From the NCBI RefSeq assembly GCF_000258495.1, contig NZ_AJLG01000016.1, positions 1 to 42,149 of the forward strand: 42,149 bases of DNA. Reading direction: 5' to 3'. Shown here in pieces: positions 7,881-16,799 of this stretch (position 1 is the stretch's first letter; the number at the start of each line of letters is the position of its first letter). This stretch comes from Pedobacter agri PB92. GTDB lineage: Bacteria; Bacteroidota; Bacteroidia; Sphingobacteriales; Sphingobacteriaceae. The notes beneath the pieces are model-generated. The model ran no database searches and was not told where the DNA came from. It was given only the letters and a program-made list of their open reading frames with translations. The position numbers and the translations under genes were made by a program.

Positions 7881-8777
7881 ATGAATACCCATCTATCCAT
7901 TTTAAGCGAAGTAAAACAAGGCAATTATAAGATTTTGGCCCGGGCACTTACGTTCGTTGAAAATAATATTGCACCGGCAGATCAGATATTAAAAAATTTA
8001 AATCCACATTCAGAAAATCTTGTTATTGGAATTACAGGGCCTCCAGGGGCAGGAAAAAGCACTTTGGTTAATGCCATTACCAATCATTTTACTGCTGCAA
8101 ATAAACGGGTGGCAATATTAGCGATAGATCCGACCTCGCCATTCAATTTTGGTTCCTTGCTTGGAGATCGGATCAGGATGGCGGCACAGTTTAACAATCC
8201 AAAAGTATTTATCCGTTCGCTGGCTACAAGAGGTGCGCTGGGTGGTATCTCGGCGAAAACCATTGAAATGGTTGATGTATTGAAGGCTTCAAATTTCGAC
8301 ATCATTTTAATTGAGACGGTTGGTGTTGGGCAATCTGAAGTGGAAATTGCAGGCCTGGCTGATAAAACGATTGTAGTTTTAGTTCCCGAATCGGGTGACG
8401 AAGTGCAGCACATTAAATCTGGCTTAATGGAGATAGCAGATTGTTTTGTGATCAATAAAGCTGACCGTGATGGAGCCGATACCTTCGCCAATAATCTAAA
8501 AAAAATCGTCCACCAAGGGCTCAAGTCTATTCCGGTATTAAAAACTGTCGCTGACAAAAATACTGGTGTAACAGAATTATGTAAATGGATACTGAAACCA
8601 GTTGAAATGACAAATGAGCGGAAAGTTCATCTTTTTGCAGAGAAAGCCTGGAGGATTATACAAAATCAGAAGATGATGGCAGTGGACAAAAAAAGGCTGC
8701 AAGAAAATATTCAGGCAGCCTTAGTAAAAAATGATTTTAATGTTTATCGGTTTGCAGAAGAGTTTGTGAAATTGTAA
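7881..8777 (+). CDS. meaB: methylmalonyl-CoA mutase-associated GTPase MeaB
   Basis: A 298-residue G3E P-loop GTPase, a chaperone that loads or protects adenosylcobalamin on methylmalonyl-CoA mutase in the cytoplasm. Walker A GPPGAGKST is at about residues 53-61. The family motif DPTSPFNFGSLLGDRIRM follows, then LIETVGVGQSEVEIA (switch region and base-sensing glutamate) and NKADRDGA (the NKxD guanine-binding loop). I chose ATG 7881 because an earlier TTG start would add a hydrophobic stretch foreign to the family. No mutase gene is beside it, so the enzyme partner must be encoded elsewhere. It is convergent with the aminopeptidase gene, 57 bases apart. Confidence 0.93.
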   Translation: MNTHLSILSEVKQGNYKILARALTFVENNIAPADQILKNLNPHSENLVIGITGPPGAGKSTLVNAITNHFTAANKRVAILAIDPTSPFNFGSLLGDRIRMAAQFNNPKVFIRSLATRGALGGISAKTIEMVDVLKASNFDIILIETVGVGQSEVEIAGLADKTIVVLVPESGDEVQHIKSGLMEIADCFVINKADRDGADTFANNLKKIVHQGLKSIPVLKTVADKNTGVTELCKWILKPVEMTNERKVHLFAEKAWRIIQNQKMMAVDKKRLQENIQAALVKNDFNVYRFAEEFVKL

Positions 8778-8834
8778 CTGATTTTGTTGGATCAGTGCCC
8801 AAGAAATCAATCATGTGGTCAGCCCATTAAACCG

Positions 8835-10124
8835 CTAGCTATTCATGATGCTTTCGATCTCTTCAGCTTCCACAGGGATATCTGACATTAAATCTATATT
8901 ACCACTTGAAGTAATCAAAATATTGTTTTCGAGTCGGATACCCAAGCCTTCTTCAGGAATATAAATTCCAGGTTCAACTGTTAAAATGTTACCTGCCGCA
9001 AATGGCGTATATCTTCCGGCAAAATCATGAACATCGATACCAAGGTGATGGGAGGTGCCATGCATGAAATATTTTTTATAAGCCGGATAGTTCTTGCTTT
9101 GGTTTTTTACATCATTAGTGGTAAGCAGGCCAAGATTAATAAGCTGCTCCGTCATTATCTCACCAACTTCTTCGTGATAAGTATTCCATACTGTATCGGC
9201 AACAATTAATTTGGTTGCCTCTTTCATTACATGCAAAACAGCGTTGTACACTTCTTTTTGCCTTGCAGTGAATTTGCCATTAACAGGAATCGACCGGCTC
9301 ATGTCGGCATTGTAGTTGGCATATTCTGCGCCAAAATCAAATAAAATTACATCGCCATCATTACAAGTTTGATTATTATCGTTGTAATGGAGGATGTTGG
9401 CATTATGTCCAGATGCTATAATTGGGGTATAAGCATGCCCTGTACCACCTTGCCTGATAAATTCGTGGATAATTTCTGCCTCAATCTCGTATTCTTTCAC
9501 ACCAGGTTTGGTGAATTTCAATACCCTAACAAAAGCATCGCGGGTAATGGAACAAGCTTTTTTGGTTAATTCAATTTCTACTTCCGACTTAACTGCTCTT
9601 AATTCACGCATGATTGGCGCTGACCGCTCATAGTGGTGTAAAGGATACTTCGATCGCATCTGCTCGATAAAACGAATGTCGCGATAGGGAACAGTGTGTG
9701 CATACCGGTCGTTTTCATTTGTATTAAGATAGATATTCTCTGCATAGTGGACAATGCTGTGCAAAATATTATCAAAATCTTCCAGCCAATAAATGCTTTC
9801 AATGCCAGAAGCAGCTTTCGCTTGTTCCTTCGTATACTTGTAGCCTTCCCATACTTTGATGTAATCATTTGTCTGTCTTAAAAACAGGACTTCTCTGTAC
9901 AAAGGATTAGGACAATCGGGATATAGCAGTAATATAGTCTGTTCCTGGTCAATACCAGATAAATAAAATAAATCAGGATTTTGCTTAAAGATATAGTTCT
10001 GATCGCCACTTCTTGGGAATTCATCAGCTGCGTTAAATAGTGCTAATGAATTGTTTTTTAGCTTTTTAACGAAGTTTTTTCTATTTAAGATAAAGAGGTT
10101 CTGATCAATTTGGGAATATTTCAT
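8835..10124 (-). CDS. pepP: Xaa-Pro aminopeptidase (aminopeptidase P family)
   Basis: The start is ATG 10124 (MKYSQIDQNLFILNRKNF), giving 429 residues; an upstream start would add an unsupported hydrophobic tail. The N-terminal half is the creatinase-like domain and the C-terminal half is the pita-bread metallopeptidase fold. All five metal ligands are visible: D in LFDFGAE (about 261), D in YNADMSRS (about 272), H in GTSHHLG (about 356), E in VEPGIY (about 385) and E in IRLENN (about 398). It should cleave N-terminal residues followed by proline, in the cytoplasm, with two Mn or similar ions. It is divergent from the ompA-like gene. Confidence 0.93.
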   Translation of the reverse strand: MKYSQIDQNLFILNRKNFVKKLKNNSLALFNAADEFPRSGDQNYIFKQNPDLFYLSGIDQEQTILLLYPDCPNPLYREVLFLRQTNDYIKVWEGYKYTKEQAKAASGIESIYWLEDFDNILHSIVHYAENIYLNTNENDRYAHTVPYRDIRFIEQMRSKYPLHHYERSAPIMRELRAVKSEVEIELTKKACSITRDAFVRVLKFTKPGVKEYEIEAEIIHEFIRQGGTGHAYTPIIASGHNANILHYNDNNQTCNDGDVILFDFGAEYANYNADMSRSIPVNGKFTARQKEVYNAVLHVMKEATKLIVADTVWNTYHEEVGEIMTEQLINLGLLTTNDVKNQSKNYPAYKKYFMHGTSHHLGIDVHDFAGRYTPFAAGNILTVEPGIYIPEEGLGIRLENNILITSSGNIDLMSDIPVEAEEIESIMNS

Positions 10125-10153
10125 AATAAATGCAATTTTAACAAGGTGATGGC

Positions 10154-10161
10154 CAAATGTA
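10154..10161 (-). promoter_or_regulatory. candidate -7 box TACATTTG for the aminopeptidase gene
   Basis: On the minus strand this is TACATTTG, an exact TAnnTTTG, 29 bases before ATG 10124. The -33 region lacks a clear TTTG. Confidence 0.35.
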
Positions 10162-10209
10162 AGAAAATCATTAATCACAGCGAAGTTTGGAACAGAGTTT
10201 GTATAAAAG

Positions 10210-10239
10210 TTTGAAAATTTAAAATTTTGTTTAATTTTG
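10210..10239 (+). promoter_or_regulatory. Bacteroidota housekeeping promoter of the ompA-like gene
   Basis: TTTG at 10210-10213 and TAATTTTG at 10232-10239 are separated by 18 bases. This is a full match to the Bacteroidota sigma consensus TTTG-N17-20-TAnnTTTG. Transcription should begin near 10246, leaving an AT-rich leader of about 48 bases before ATG 10294. The surrounding 40 bases are almost pure A/T, which fits a highly expressed gene. Confidence 0.75.
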
Positions 10240-10293
10240 CCATTACTAAAAAATTAATCAATTAGATTGTTTACCCTTAAAAGAAAAAAGATT

Positions 10294-11646
10294 ATGAATT
10301 ATTCTACTTTAAAGAAAAGTGTTGCGCTTTCTTTAGTGGCATTAACAGGAGTTGCTACTCTTGCTGTCGCTCAAGATGCTCCTGCAACAACTTCTTCAAC
10401 CAAGGTATTTGGTGGAAGAGGACAGTACAGAACCTGGTCAATTGGTGTTAATGCTGGTGTGTTAGCTCCTGTTATTGCTATTGGTGGTACTAATGATTTT
10501 GACAAATGGGATGTGAACTTAGGTTACGGTTTAAATATCCGTAAACAATTAGGTCACTCTTTCGCTTTAGAATTAGCTGGTGTTCGTGGTAAAGTTTCAG
10601 GAACAAACAATTCTGTTCTTTCTCCAACTTCAACTGTTAGAGAGTTTGAAACTGAATTACAATATGCTGTAGATTTACGTGGTGTTGTTAATTTAGGTTC
10701 TATCGATTTCTTACGTCGTGAGAACTCAGTAGGTTTCTTCTTAACTGCCGGTGCTGGTTATTTAGCTTATGCTCCAAAAGTAACTTATACTAACGGAAAT
10801 GTTGTTGACTGGAAAGGTAGAGCTATAGGCCCTGCTGATGACAGACACGATTCTCCAAAAGATTACGTAAAAGGTTTCTATATCCCAGTTGGTGCTGGTG
10901 TTAAATTCAAAGTTTCTGAGCGTGTTAACTTTAACTTAGGTTATACTATGAACTTTGTTGATGCTGATAACTTTGATGGAGTTTATGCTAAAGGTACTAC
11001 TAAAGATAAATTCTCTTACGGTTACGCTGGTTTAGAATTCTCTTTAGGTTCTTCTGCAAAACCAAGCTTAGAGTGGTCTAACCCATTAGCTACAATGTAC
11101 GATGAGTTAAAAGATCCAACTTTACGTCAAGAAGTTGAAGCATTGAAAAACCGTGTATCTAACGTAGAAAAATCTGTTGAAGATTTGAAAAAAGATACTG
11201 ATGGTGATGGTGTTGCTGATCAATTCGACAAATGCCCAGGAACTCCTGCAGGTACTGCTGTTGATGGTTCAGGATGTCCACTTCCTAAATTCACTGCTGC
11301 TGCTGATTCATCAAACGTAACTGGTTTCGAAAAAATCGGTTTCGATTTCAACTCATCAGTATTAAAAACTGAATCTTATCCAACTTTAGATAAATTATCT
11401 TCAGTGTTACGTGAAAACGGTGGTAAAGTAACTGTAAACGGTTACGCTTCAAGCGAAGGTACTGCTGCATATAACTTGAAATTATCTAAAGACAGAGCAA
11501 ATTCTGTTAAAACTTACTTAGTAAACTCTGGTGTTAACGCTAGTCAAGTTGCTACTAAAGGTTTAGGTGAAGCTAATCCAATTGCTTCTAACGATACTGA
11601 AGAAGGTCGTATCCAAAACCGTCGTGTTGAAACTGCTAGAAACTAG
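10294..11646 (+). CDS. OmpA-family outer-membrane porin with TSP3-like linker
   Basis: A 450-residue protein starting at ATG 10294. A lysine-rich start and hydrophobic segment end in LAVAQ, a signal peptide cleaved near residue 26. Residues of about 35-260 form the outer-membrane beta-barrel, with alternating aromatic/glycine strands. A short coiled coil (EALKNRVSNVEKSVEDL) leads to a calcium-binding TSP3-type segment, DTDGDGVADQFDKCPGT (near 302). The C-terminal OmpA domain (about 345-450) carries KIGFDFNSSVLK and the NRRVE peptidoglycan-binding end. It anchors the outer membrane to the cell wall. Codon use is very even and translation-friendly (GGT, GCT, TTA, CGT), unlike its neighbours, which points to very high expression. 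It has its own promoter and terminator. Confidence 0.93.
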   Translation: MNYSTLKKSVALSLVALTGVATLAVAQDAPATTSSTKVFGGRGQYRTWSIGVNAGVLAPVIAIGGTNDFDKWDVNLGYGLNIRKQLGHSFALELAGVRGKVSGTNNSVLSPTSTVREFETELQYAVDLRGVVNLGSIDFLRRENSVGFFLTAGAGYLAYAPKVTYTNGNVVDWKGRAIGPADDRHDSPKDYVKGFYIPVGAGVKFKVSERVNFNLGYTMNFVDADNFDGVYAKGTTKDKFSYGYAGLEFSLGSSAKPSLEWSNPLATMYDELKDPTLRQEVEALKNRVSNVEKSVEDLKKDTDGDGVADQFDKCPGTPAGTAVDGSGCPLPKFTAAADSSNVTGFEKIGFDFNSSVLKTESYPTLDKLSSVLRENGGKVTVNGYASSEGTAAYNLKLSKDRANSVKTYLVNSGVNASQVATKGLGEANPIASNDTEEGRIQNRRVETARN

Positions 11647-11664
11647 TATTTCAATATAAAGTTT

Positions 11665-11700
11665 AAAAAAAAAGTCCCGATGCAAATCGGGACTTTTTTT
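11665..11700 (+). terminator. rho-independent terminator of the ompA-like gene
   Basis: Arms AGTCCCGAT (11673-11681) and ATCGGGACT (11686-11694) pair perfectly around a GCAA tetraloop, with flanking A and T runs extending the stem. It is 26 bases after the stop. The same CCCGAT/ATCGGG core is used after the DUF6600 gene. Confidence 0.92.
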
Positions 11701-11746
11701 ATGCCTTTTAATTTTCTGAATTAAGCTTTTTAATTAAGTTTGTAGC

Positions 11747-11884
11747 ATGTACTTCTTCAGGAAAAAAGATCCGAACAGGCCAGATAATATCAATATTAAG
11801 ATTATGCATTTCATTAATGCATTGGCAATAACAGTTTTTCTGGCAGGTATCCTCTACAAGCTTATTCAATGGCTTGCTAAATAA
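11747..11884 (+). CDS. small single-helix membrane protein, DUF6728-like
   Basis: A 45-residue ORF whose stop is 11 bases before ridA. It begins MYFFRKKDPNRPDN, a basic head, followed by IKIMHFINALAITVFLAGILY, one transmembrane helix of about 20 residues, and a short basic end (LIQWLAK). The KKDPNRP head and MHxIN junction match what I remember of the DUF6728 family of very small Bacteroidota membrane proteins; I could not check this. The composition and the position at the head of the ridA-rarD-recG run make it a credible gene rather than a chance ORF. Its function is unknown. Confidence 0.65.
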   Translation: MYFFRKKDPNRPDNINIKIMHFINALAITVFLAGILYKLIQWLAK

Positions 11885-11895
11885 TTACTTTTATT

Positions 11896-12276
11896 ATGAA
11901 ACAAATCATCACCACAACAAATGCTCCAGCTCCAATTGGACCATATAGCCAGGCTGTACAAGCAGGTAACTTTTTATTCGTATCAGGCCAGGTAGCAATC
12001 AACCCTGAAAATGGAGAGCTTAACCTCATCAATATAGAAGAAGAAACCCATCAGGTAATGCGAAACCTTAAAGCAGTATTATTGGAAGCTGGTTTAACGT
12101 TTGATCACGTTGTGAAGTCAACTATTTTTTTGAGTGATATGGGTACTTTTGGGCAAGTAAATGAAATTTACGGGCAATATTTTACCGCAAATTTTCCTGC
12201 CCGCGAAACGGTGCAGGTATCTGTATTACCAAAAAATGTAAATGTAGAAATTTCTGTTATTGCCATTGTAGCATAA
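11896..12276 (+). CDS. ridA: RidA family enamine/imine deaminase
   Basis: The 126-residue protein is full length for the Rid family. It opens with the IGPYSQAVQAGNFLFVSGQ signature. The catalytic arginine of the ARETVQVSVLP motif is near residue 103, with the carboxyl-terminal NVNVEISVIAIV strand at the trimer interface. RidA hydrolyses reactive 2-aminoacrylate and related enamines made by PLP enzymes, as a cytoplasmic homotrimer. It lies 11 bases after the small membrane protein and 3 bases before rarD, so it is part of one transcript with rarD and recG. Confidence 0.95.
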   Translation: MKQIITTTNAPAPIGPYSQAVQAGNFLFVSGQVAINPENGELNLINIEEETHQVMRNLKAVLLEAGLTFDHVVKSTIFLSDMGTFGQVNEIYGQYFTANFPARETVQVSVLPKNVNVEISVIAIVA

Positions 12277-12279
12277 ATT

Positions 12280-13182
12280 TTGGCGAGCAGCAAGAGTAAA
12301 TATTTCCTGGCCGGCATTATCCCGTATATCATTTGGGGTACAATGTCAATTCCTTTGCGAAACATTAAAGGATTTCCTCCACAGGAGATATTGTATTATC
12401 GAATATTCGTTTCCATTGTTGTGGTGTGGGGCATTATTCTACTCTTTAGAAGATCAGCGCTTAACAAAGATATTGAATTCTTTAAAGCGTTAACGCCCAA
12501 TAAAAAGGTTAAGCTTTTAGCGCTAACCATATTATCTGCGATTTTAATTACTGGGAATTGGTTTACTTATATCTATGCTGTAAATAGTGTAAGCTTAAAA
12601 GCTGCGGCCTTTGCGTATATGGTTTGCCCGTTATTAACGGCACTATGCGGTTTTATCATCTTGAAAGAACAGTTAACAAAAGCCAAAGTTGCTGCACTTG
12701 TTGTGGCATTTGTAAGCATTGTGCTTCTTGCCACGGGTTCGTTGCAGGAAGTGTTATGGGCAATTCTAATTGCTGCTTTTTATGCGGTTTATGTTATTGT
12801 TTTAAAGGTTATTAAGAATATTGATAAGTTCAATTTTTTAGGCATTCAGCTTATATTATCAGGATTGATGATGCTGCCTGCCTACTTAAGTAACTCGAAT
12901 GTTTTTCCTACTGATTCATTCTTTTGGATACATATTTTCTTAATTGCAATTGTATTTACCATTATTCCCCTGTTTTTAAATGCTTATGCTTTACTGGGAA
13001 TGCCATCATCTGCGCTCGGTATCTTAATCTATTTAAATCCTATAGTAGCTTTTACCGTTGCATTTTTCTATTTCAAAGAAGAGATAGATGTGCATCAGCT
13101 TTTTGCCTATTTGCTTTTACTGTTGTCTATCGTTATTTTTAATGCGCAATTGCTACAGCGCATTGTTTACAAGAAAGCATAA
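12280..13182 (+). CDS. rarD: EamA-family permease RarD
   Basis: A 300-residue, very hydrophobic protein with about ten transmembrane helices in two EamA repeats. GIIPYIIWGTMSIPLRNIKGFPPQEILYYRI is the classic RarD start, where a Tyr-Arg-rich helix follows the first membrane span. FAYMVCPLLTALCGFIILKEQL ends the first repeat and PLFLNAYALLGMPSSALGILIYLNPI the second. No ATG precedes the conserved N-terminus, and the first usable codon is TTG at 12280, only 3 bases after the ridA stop. It is a putative inner-membrane drug/metabolite exporter of unknown substrate. Confidence 0.9.
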   Translation: MASSKSKYFLAGIIPYIIWGTMSIPLRNIKGFPPQEILYYRIFVSIVVVWGIILLFRRSALNKDIEFFKALTPNKKVKLLALTILSAILITGNWFTYIYAVNSVSLKAAAFAYMVCPLLTALCGFIILKEQLTKAKVAALVVAFVSIVLLATGSLQEVLWAILIAAFYAVYVIVLKVIKNIDKFNFLGIQLILSGLMMLPAYLSNSNVFPTDSFFWIHIFLIAIVFTIIPLFLNAYALLGMPSSALGILIYLNPIVAFTVAFFYFKEEIDVHQLFAYLLLLLSIVIFNAQLLQRIVYKKA

Positions 13183-13187
13183 AGAAT

Positions 13188-15293
13188 TTGTACCAGTCGA
13201 TTCTAGATACCCCTATCGAGTTTATAAAAGGCGTAGGGCCAAGTCGTGCAGATGTTTTGAAAAAAGATTTAAGTCTTTTTACCTTTCAAGATATGCTGGC
13301 GCATTATCCCTTTCGCTACATTGACCGTACAAAGTATTTCAAGATTAATCAGATACACCCCGATTCACAATATATCCAGATTATTGGTCGTGTGATTAGT
13401 AAAAAGGTAGTTGGCGATAAAAGAACAAAACGCATTGTAGCTGTTTTTAAAGATGAAACGGGCATCATGGAGTTGGTTTGGTTTCAAAGTCTGAAATGGG
13501 TTGAAGACCATATTACTGTCGGAACAGCCTATGTAGCATTTGGAAAACCAACGCTTTTTAATGGCACCTTTAGTATTTCACATCCGGAAATGGAGTTGTA
13601 TCAAAACAGATCTGTTGGTCGTGGAAACTTAACCCTGCAACCTATTTATAGTTCTACAGAAAAGCTCAAAAAATTTACGCTCGATTCCAAAGGAATTCAG
13701 CGACTGATTGCCGGTTTATTAGATCAGGTAATTCCACAGGTTACTGAAAATTTGCCACAATATATTATCGATAAATATCAGTTGCCAGACAAGAGGATGG
13801 CGCTTTTAAATATTCATTTCCCAAAAAATGAAAAAGATTTAAATGCCGCTCAGCGTAGGCTCAAGTTTGAAGAGCTTTTTTACATTCAGTTGCAGTTGCT
13901 TCACAATAAACAGTTAAGGCAATTAAAATTTAAAGGTGCGAGGTTTGATAAAGTTGGAGAGAAAGTAAACCGTTTTTACAAAGAGTTTCTGCCTTTTGAA
14001 CTAACGAATGCACAAAAACGCGTTGTTAAAGAAATCAGGATCGATACCCAACGGGGTGTTCAAATGAATCGGCTTGTGCAGGGCGACGTAGGAAGCGGTA
14101 AAACCGCCGTGGCACTCATGAGTATGCTTTTGGCAAATGATAACGGCTACCAAGCTTGTATGATGGCTCCAACGGAAATTCTAGCCCGGCAACATTATGC
14201 TTCCATTACGGAATTGGTAACCGATGATTTGGTCAAAGTGGCGATTCTTACCGGAAATACCAAAAAGAAAGAAAGAACCATTTTGCATGAGCAGCTGGAG
14301 AACGGCGAAATCGATATTTTGATTGGTACTCACGCACTCATTGAAGATAAAGTAAAGTTTAAAAACTTGGGCCTGGTGGTAATTGATGAGCAGCATCGGT
14401 TTGGGGTAGAACAAAGGGCAAAACTTTGGCGCAAGAACATCATCCCGCCACACATTTTAGTGATGACGGCAACACCCATTCCGCGTACGCTGGCCATGAC
14501 TTTATACGGCGATTTGGATGTTTCGATTATGGATGAATTGCCTGCAGGAAGAAAACCGATTGAAACCCGGCATTTATTTGAAGGTCAGCGGCTGCGTATG
14601 TTCGGTTTTATGAAACAGGAGATTGCTAAAGGCCGACAGGTTTACATCGTTTATCCACTGATTAAAGAAAGTGAAAAACTCGATCTCTTGCATTTGGAAG
14701 CGGGAGTAGAGCAATTAAGTTACCAATTTCCTCGCCCTGATTATCAGATCAGCATTGTACACGGACAAATGCCAAACGCCGATAAGCAATTTGAAATGCA
14801 ACAGTTTATTGAAGGGAAAACACAGATTATGGTCGCCACAACGGTTATTGAGGTTGGTGTTAATGTTCCAAACGCTTCCGTTATGGTCATTGAAAACTCC
14901 GAACGTTTCGGACTTTCTCAATTGCACCAATTACGTGGACGAGTGGGTAGGGGTGCAGAACAATCTTTTTGCATTTTAATGAGTGGAAATAAACTCAGTA
15001 AAGAAGGTAAAGTACGTTTAGAAACCATGGTACGTACCAACAACGGTTTCGAAATATCGGAAATTGACTTACAGCTTCGGGGTCCAGGCGATATTACTGG
15101 AACACAGCAAAGCGGCGTGCTGGATTTAAAGCTTGCAGATTTGGCAAAAGATCAAGTTATTTTATCAGAGGCGAGGAATACTGTTATCGAGATTTTTTCT
15201 GAAGATCCGCAATTGGAGAAGCCAGAAAATGCCATTCTAAAGGCACATCTCCAAAAACTGGAGCGTGGAATTTCTTTTGATAAGATATCTTAA
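13188..15293 (+). CDS. recG: ATP-dependent DNA helicase RecG
   Basis: A 701-residue protein, full length for RecG, which remodels stalled replication forks and Holliday junctions. The N-terminal wedge/OB region (about 1-250) begins with TPIEFIKGVGPSRADVLKK. The helicase core follows: Q-like motif FELTNAQKRV, Walker A GDVGSGKTAVA near 299, Walker B variant DEQHRFG near 400 and TATPIPRTLAMTLYGDLDVS. Motif VI is QLRGRVGRG and the TRG motif follows in the C-terminal part. The start is a TTG at 13188, 5 bases after the rarD stop; no upstream ATG fits. It is the last gene of the ridA-rarD-recG run. Confidence 0.95.
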   Translation: MYQSILDTPIEFIKGVGPSRADVLKKDLSLFTFQDMLAHYPFRYIDRTKYFKINQIHPDSQYIQIIGRVISKKVVGDKRTKRIVAVFKDETGIMELVWFQSLKWVEDHITVGTAYVAFGKPTLFNGTFSISHPEMELYQNRSVGRGNLTLQPIYSSTEKLKKFTLDSKGIQRLIAGLLDQVIPQVTENLPQYIIDKYQLPDKRMALLNIHFPKNEKDLNAAQRRLKFEELFYIQLQLLHNKQLRQLKFKGARFDKVGEKVNRFYKEFLPFELTNAQKRVVKEIRIDTQRGVQMNRLVQGDVGSGKTAVALMSMLLANDNGYQACMMAPTEILARQHYASITELVTDDLVKVAILTGNTKKKERTILHEQLENGEIDILIGTHALIEDKVKFKNLGLVVIDEQHRFGVEQRAKLWRKNIIPPHILVMTATPIPRTLAMTLYGDLDVSIMDELPAGRKPIETRHLFEGQRLRMFGFMKQEIAKGRQVYIVYPLIKESEKLDLLHLEAGVEQLSYQFPRPDYQISIVHGQMPNADKQFEMQQFIEGKTQIMVATTVIEVGVNVPNASVMVIENSERFGLSQLHQLRGRVGRGAEQSFCILMSGNKLSKEGKVRLETMVRTNNGFEISEIDLQLRGPGDITGTQQSGVLDLKLADLAKDQVILSEARNTVIEIFSEDPQLEKPENAILKAHLQKLERGISFDKIS

Positions 15294-15358
15294 TATCATT
15301 CCCAGGTAACGTTTCTAATGGTGTTCTATTTCCATTGCGGTTTTCATTTTTCAAACCT

Positions 15359-15366
15359 TAGTTTTG
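15359..15366 (+). promoter_or_regulatory. candidate -7 box TAGTTTTG before the MFS gene
   Basis: TAGTTTTG is an exact TAnnTTTG. It overlaps the TTG start at 15364. If this box is used, transcription would begin near 15372 and translation would have to start at the in-frame GTG 15382 instead, giving an almost leaderless mRNA. The -33 region is poor (ATTG at 15334). Confidence 0.3.
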
Positions 15367-16665
15367 CATAAATATTTTCCAGTGGCAGATTCAGACTCCA
15401 ACCCCATAATCGTTAAACAAGATCCTTTTGCAGCGCTTCGCTTTAAAGAATTTAGGTCGTTTTTAGGCATGCGTTTCTTTTTCACACTTGCTTACCAAAT
15501 GCAGGCTGTGGTAATCGGTTATCATATTTATGAGCTAACGCATGATCCATTAAAGCTGGGTCTGGTTGGGTTATGTGAGGCCATTCCTGCAATTGGTATA
15601 GCACTCTACGGCGGTTACATTGCCGATAAAAGCGAAAAGCGTGGTTTGCTGATTAAGATATTTTCAGGCGTTTGGCTGGCGTCGGTGTTGATGCTTATCA
15701 TTACCAGTAAATACCTGCATTTGAAAGAAGATCTCATCGTGCTGATTATGTATGGTTTGGTTTTTTGTATCGGTTTAGCGAGAGGTTTTTTCGGACCTGC
15801 TACCTTTTCATTAATGGCCAATATTATTCCTAAAGAACTTTATCCTAATTCAAGTACCTGGAATAGCAGTAGCTGGCAATTGGCTACCATTATTGGTCCG
15901 CTTTTAGGAGGATTGATCAACTGGCTTTGGGGAATTACTGCAGCTTACAGTGTAATTGTATTTTTAGTATCGGTATCGCTAATCTGCATCTTCACATTTA
16001 AAAAACACCCAGCAACGTTTGCGCCCACACAAAATATTTTTCACAGTTTAAAGGAGGGAATTCAGTTTGTATTCAAAACCAAAATGATGGTTTGGGCCAT
16101 GAGTTTGGATTTGTTTTCTGTGTTTTTTGGCGGTGCTGTAGCCTTGCTTCCAATTTTTGCAAAAGATGTATTCCATTTAGGGTCTTTCGGATTGGGCATG
16201 ATGAGGGGTGCGGCATCTTCTGGTGCAGTCATCACTATGCTCTTAATGACCAGATTTTCTCCAATGGGAAAACCGTGGCGAAACCTGTTAATTGCTGTTA
16301 CAGGATTTGGTTTGAGCATCATTTGCTACGGACTTTCCAGAAACTTCTACCTCACCCTTTTCTTTTTATTTCTTGAGGGGTCGTTTGATAGTGTAAGCGT
16401 AATCATCCGGCAAACCATTATGCAGTTGCTTACGCCAGATCATATGCGTGGTCGTGTATCGGCAGTAAACAGTATGTTCATCGGCTCATCTAACGAAATT
16501 GGCGAATTTGAATCAGGCTTAACGGCGAAATATATGAGGCTGGTTCCTGCAGTAGTTTTTGGCGGCAGTATGACCATTGCCATCGCAGGAATTACGTGGC
16601 TAAAGACAAAATCATTAACAAAGTTAAGCTTGCAGGATATAAACGAACAAACCGCGAAAGTTTAG
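15364..16665 (+). CDS. major facilitator superfamily transporter (MFS_3/EntS-like)
   Basis: A 433-residue inner-membrane protein with about twelve hydrophobic segments. The N-terminal FAALRFKEFRSFLGMRFFFTLAYQMQAVVIGYHIYELT is characteristic of the MFS_3/EntS branch (enterobactin-exporter relatives). The loop GGYIADKSEKRGLL matches the MFS cytoplasmic motif A, and RGRVSAVNSMFIGSSNEIGEFESG near the C-terminus is also typical of this branch. It probably exports a small amphiphile using the proton gradient; the substrate is not readable. The start is uncertain: TTG 15364 is the longest option, and GTG 15382 would fit the promoter box. It lies 70 bases after recG. Confidence 0.85.
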   Translation: MHKYFPVADSDSNPIIVKQDPFAALRFKEFRSFLGMRFFFTLAYQMQAVVIGYHIYELTHDPLKLGLVGLCEAIPAIGIALYGGYIADKSEKRGLLIKIFSGVWLASVLMLIITSKYLHLKEDLIVLIMYGLVFCIGLARGFFGPATFSLMANIIPKELYPNSSTWNSSSWQLATIIGPLLGGLINWLWGITAAYSVIVFLVSVSLICIFTFKKHPATFAPTQNIFHSLKEGIQFVFKTKMMVWAMSLDLFSVFFGGAVALLPIFAKDVFHLGSFGLGMMRGAASSGAVITMLLMTRFSPMGKPWRNLLIAVTGFGLSIICYGLSRNFYLTLFFLFLEGSFDSVSVIIRQTIMQLLTPDHMRGRVSAVNSMFIGSSNEIGEFESGLTAKYMRLVPAVVFGGSMTIAIAGITWLKTKSLTKLSLQDINEQTAKV

Positions 16666-16741
16666 TATTTATTGGAAAGCCAACTGCTGCTTATATTTAA
16701 GTTTGTTCCTGCCTTTCCTCCAATCTTTTAAAAACAACTGT

Positions 16742-16799
16742 CGTGCTGAGGCACGAAGCATTTGTTTCATCGGTTGCAGGTGCTTCGTGCCTCAGCATG
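16742..16799. repeat. dispersed palindrome, family 1 (GAGGCACGAAGCA)
   Basis: Arms at 16742-16760 and 16781-16799 form a 19-bp stem with one G-T pair around a 20-base loop. The core is GAGGCACGAAGCA/TGCTTCGTGCCTC, shared with 27807-27836, 29873-29933 and 40768-40824. Looser outer arms (CTTTTAAAAACAACTG near 16726 and CTGCTGTTTTAAAAG near 16818) extend the symmetry. It lies about 75 bases after the MFS gene and could serve as its transcript end. Confidence 0.85.
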
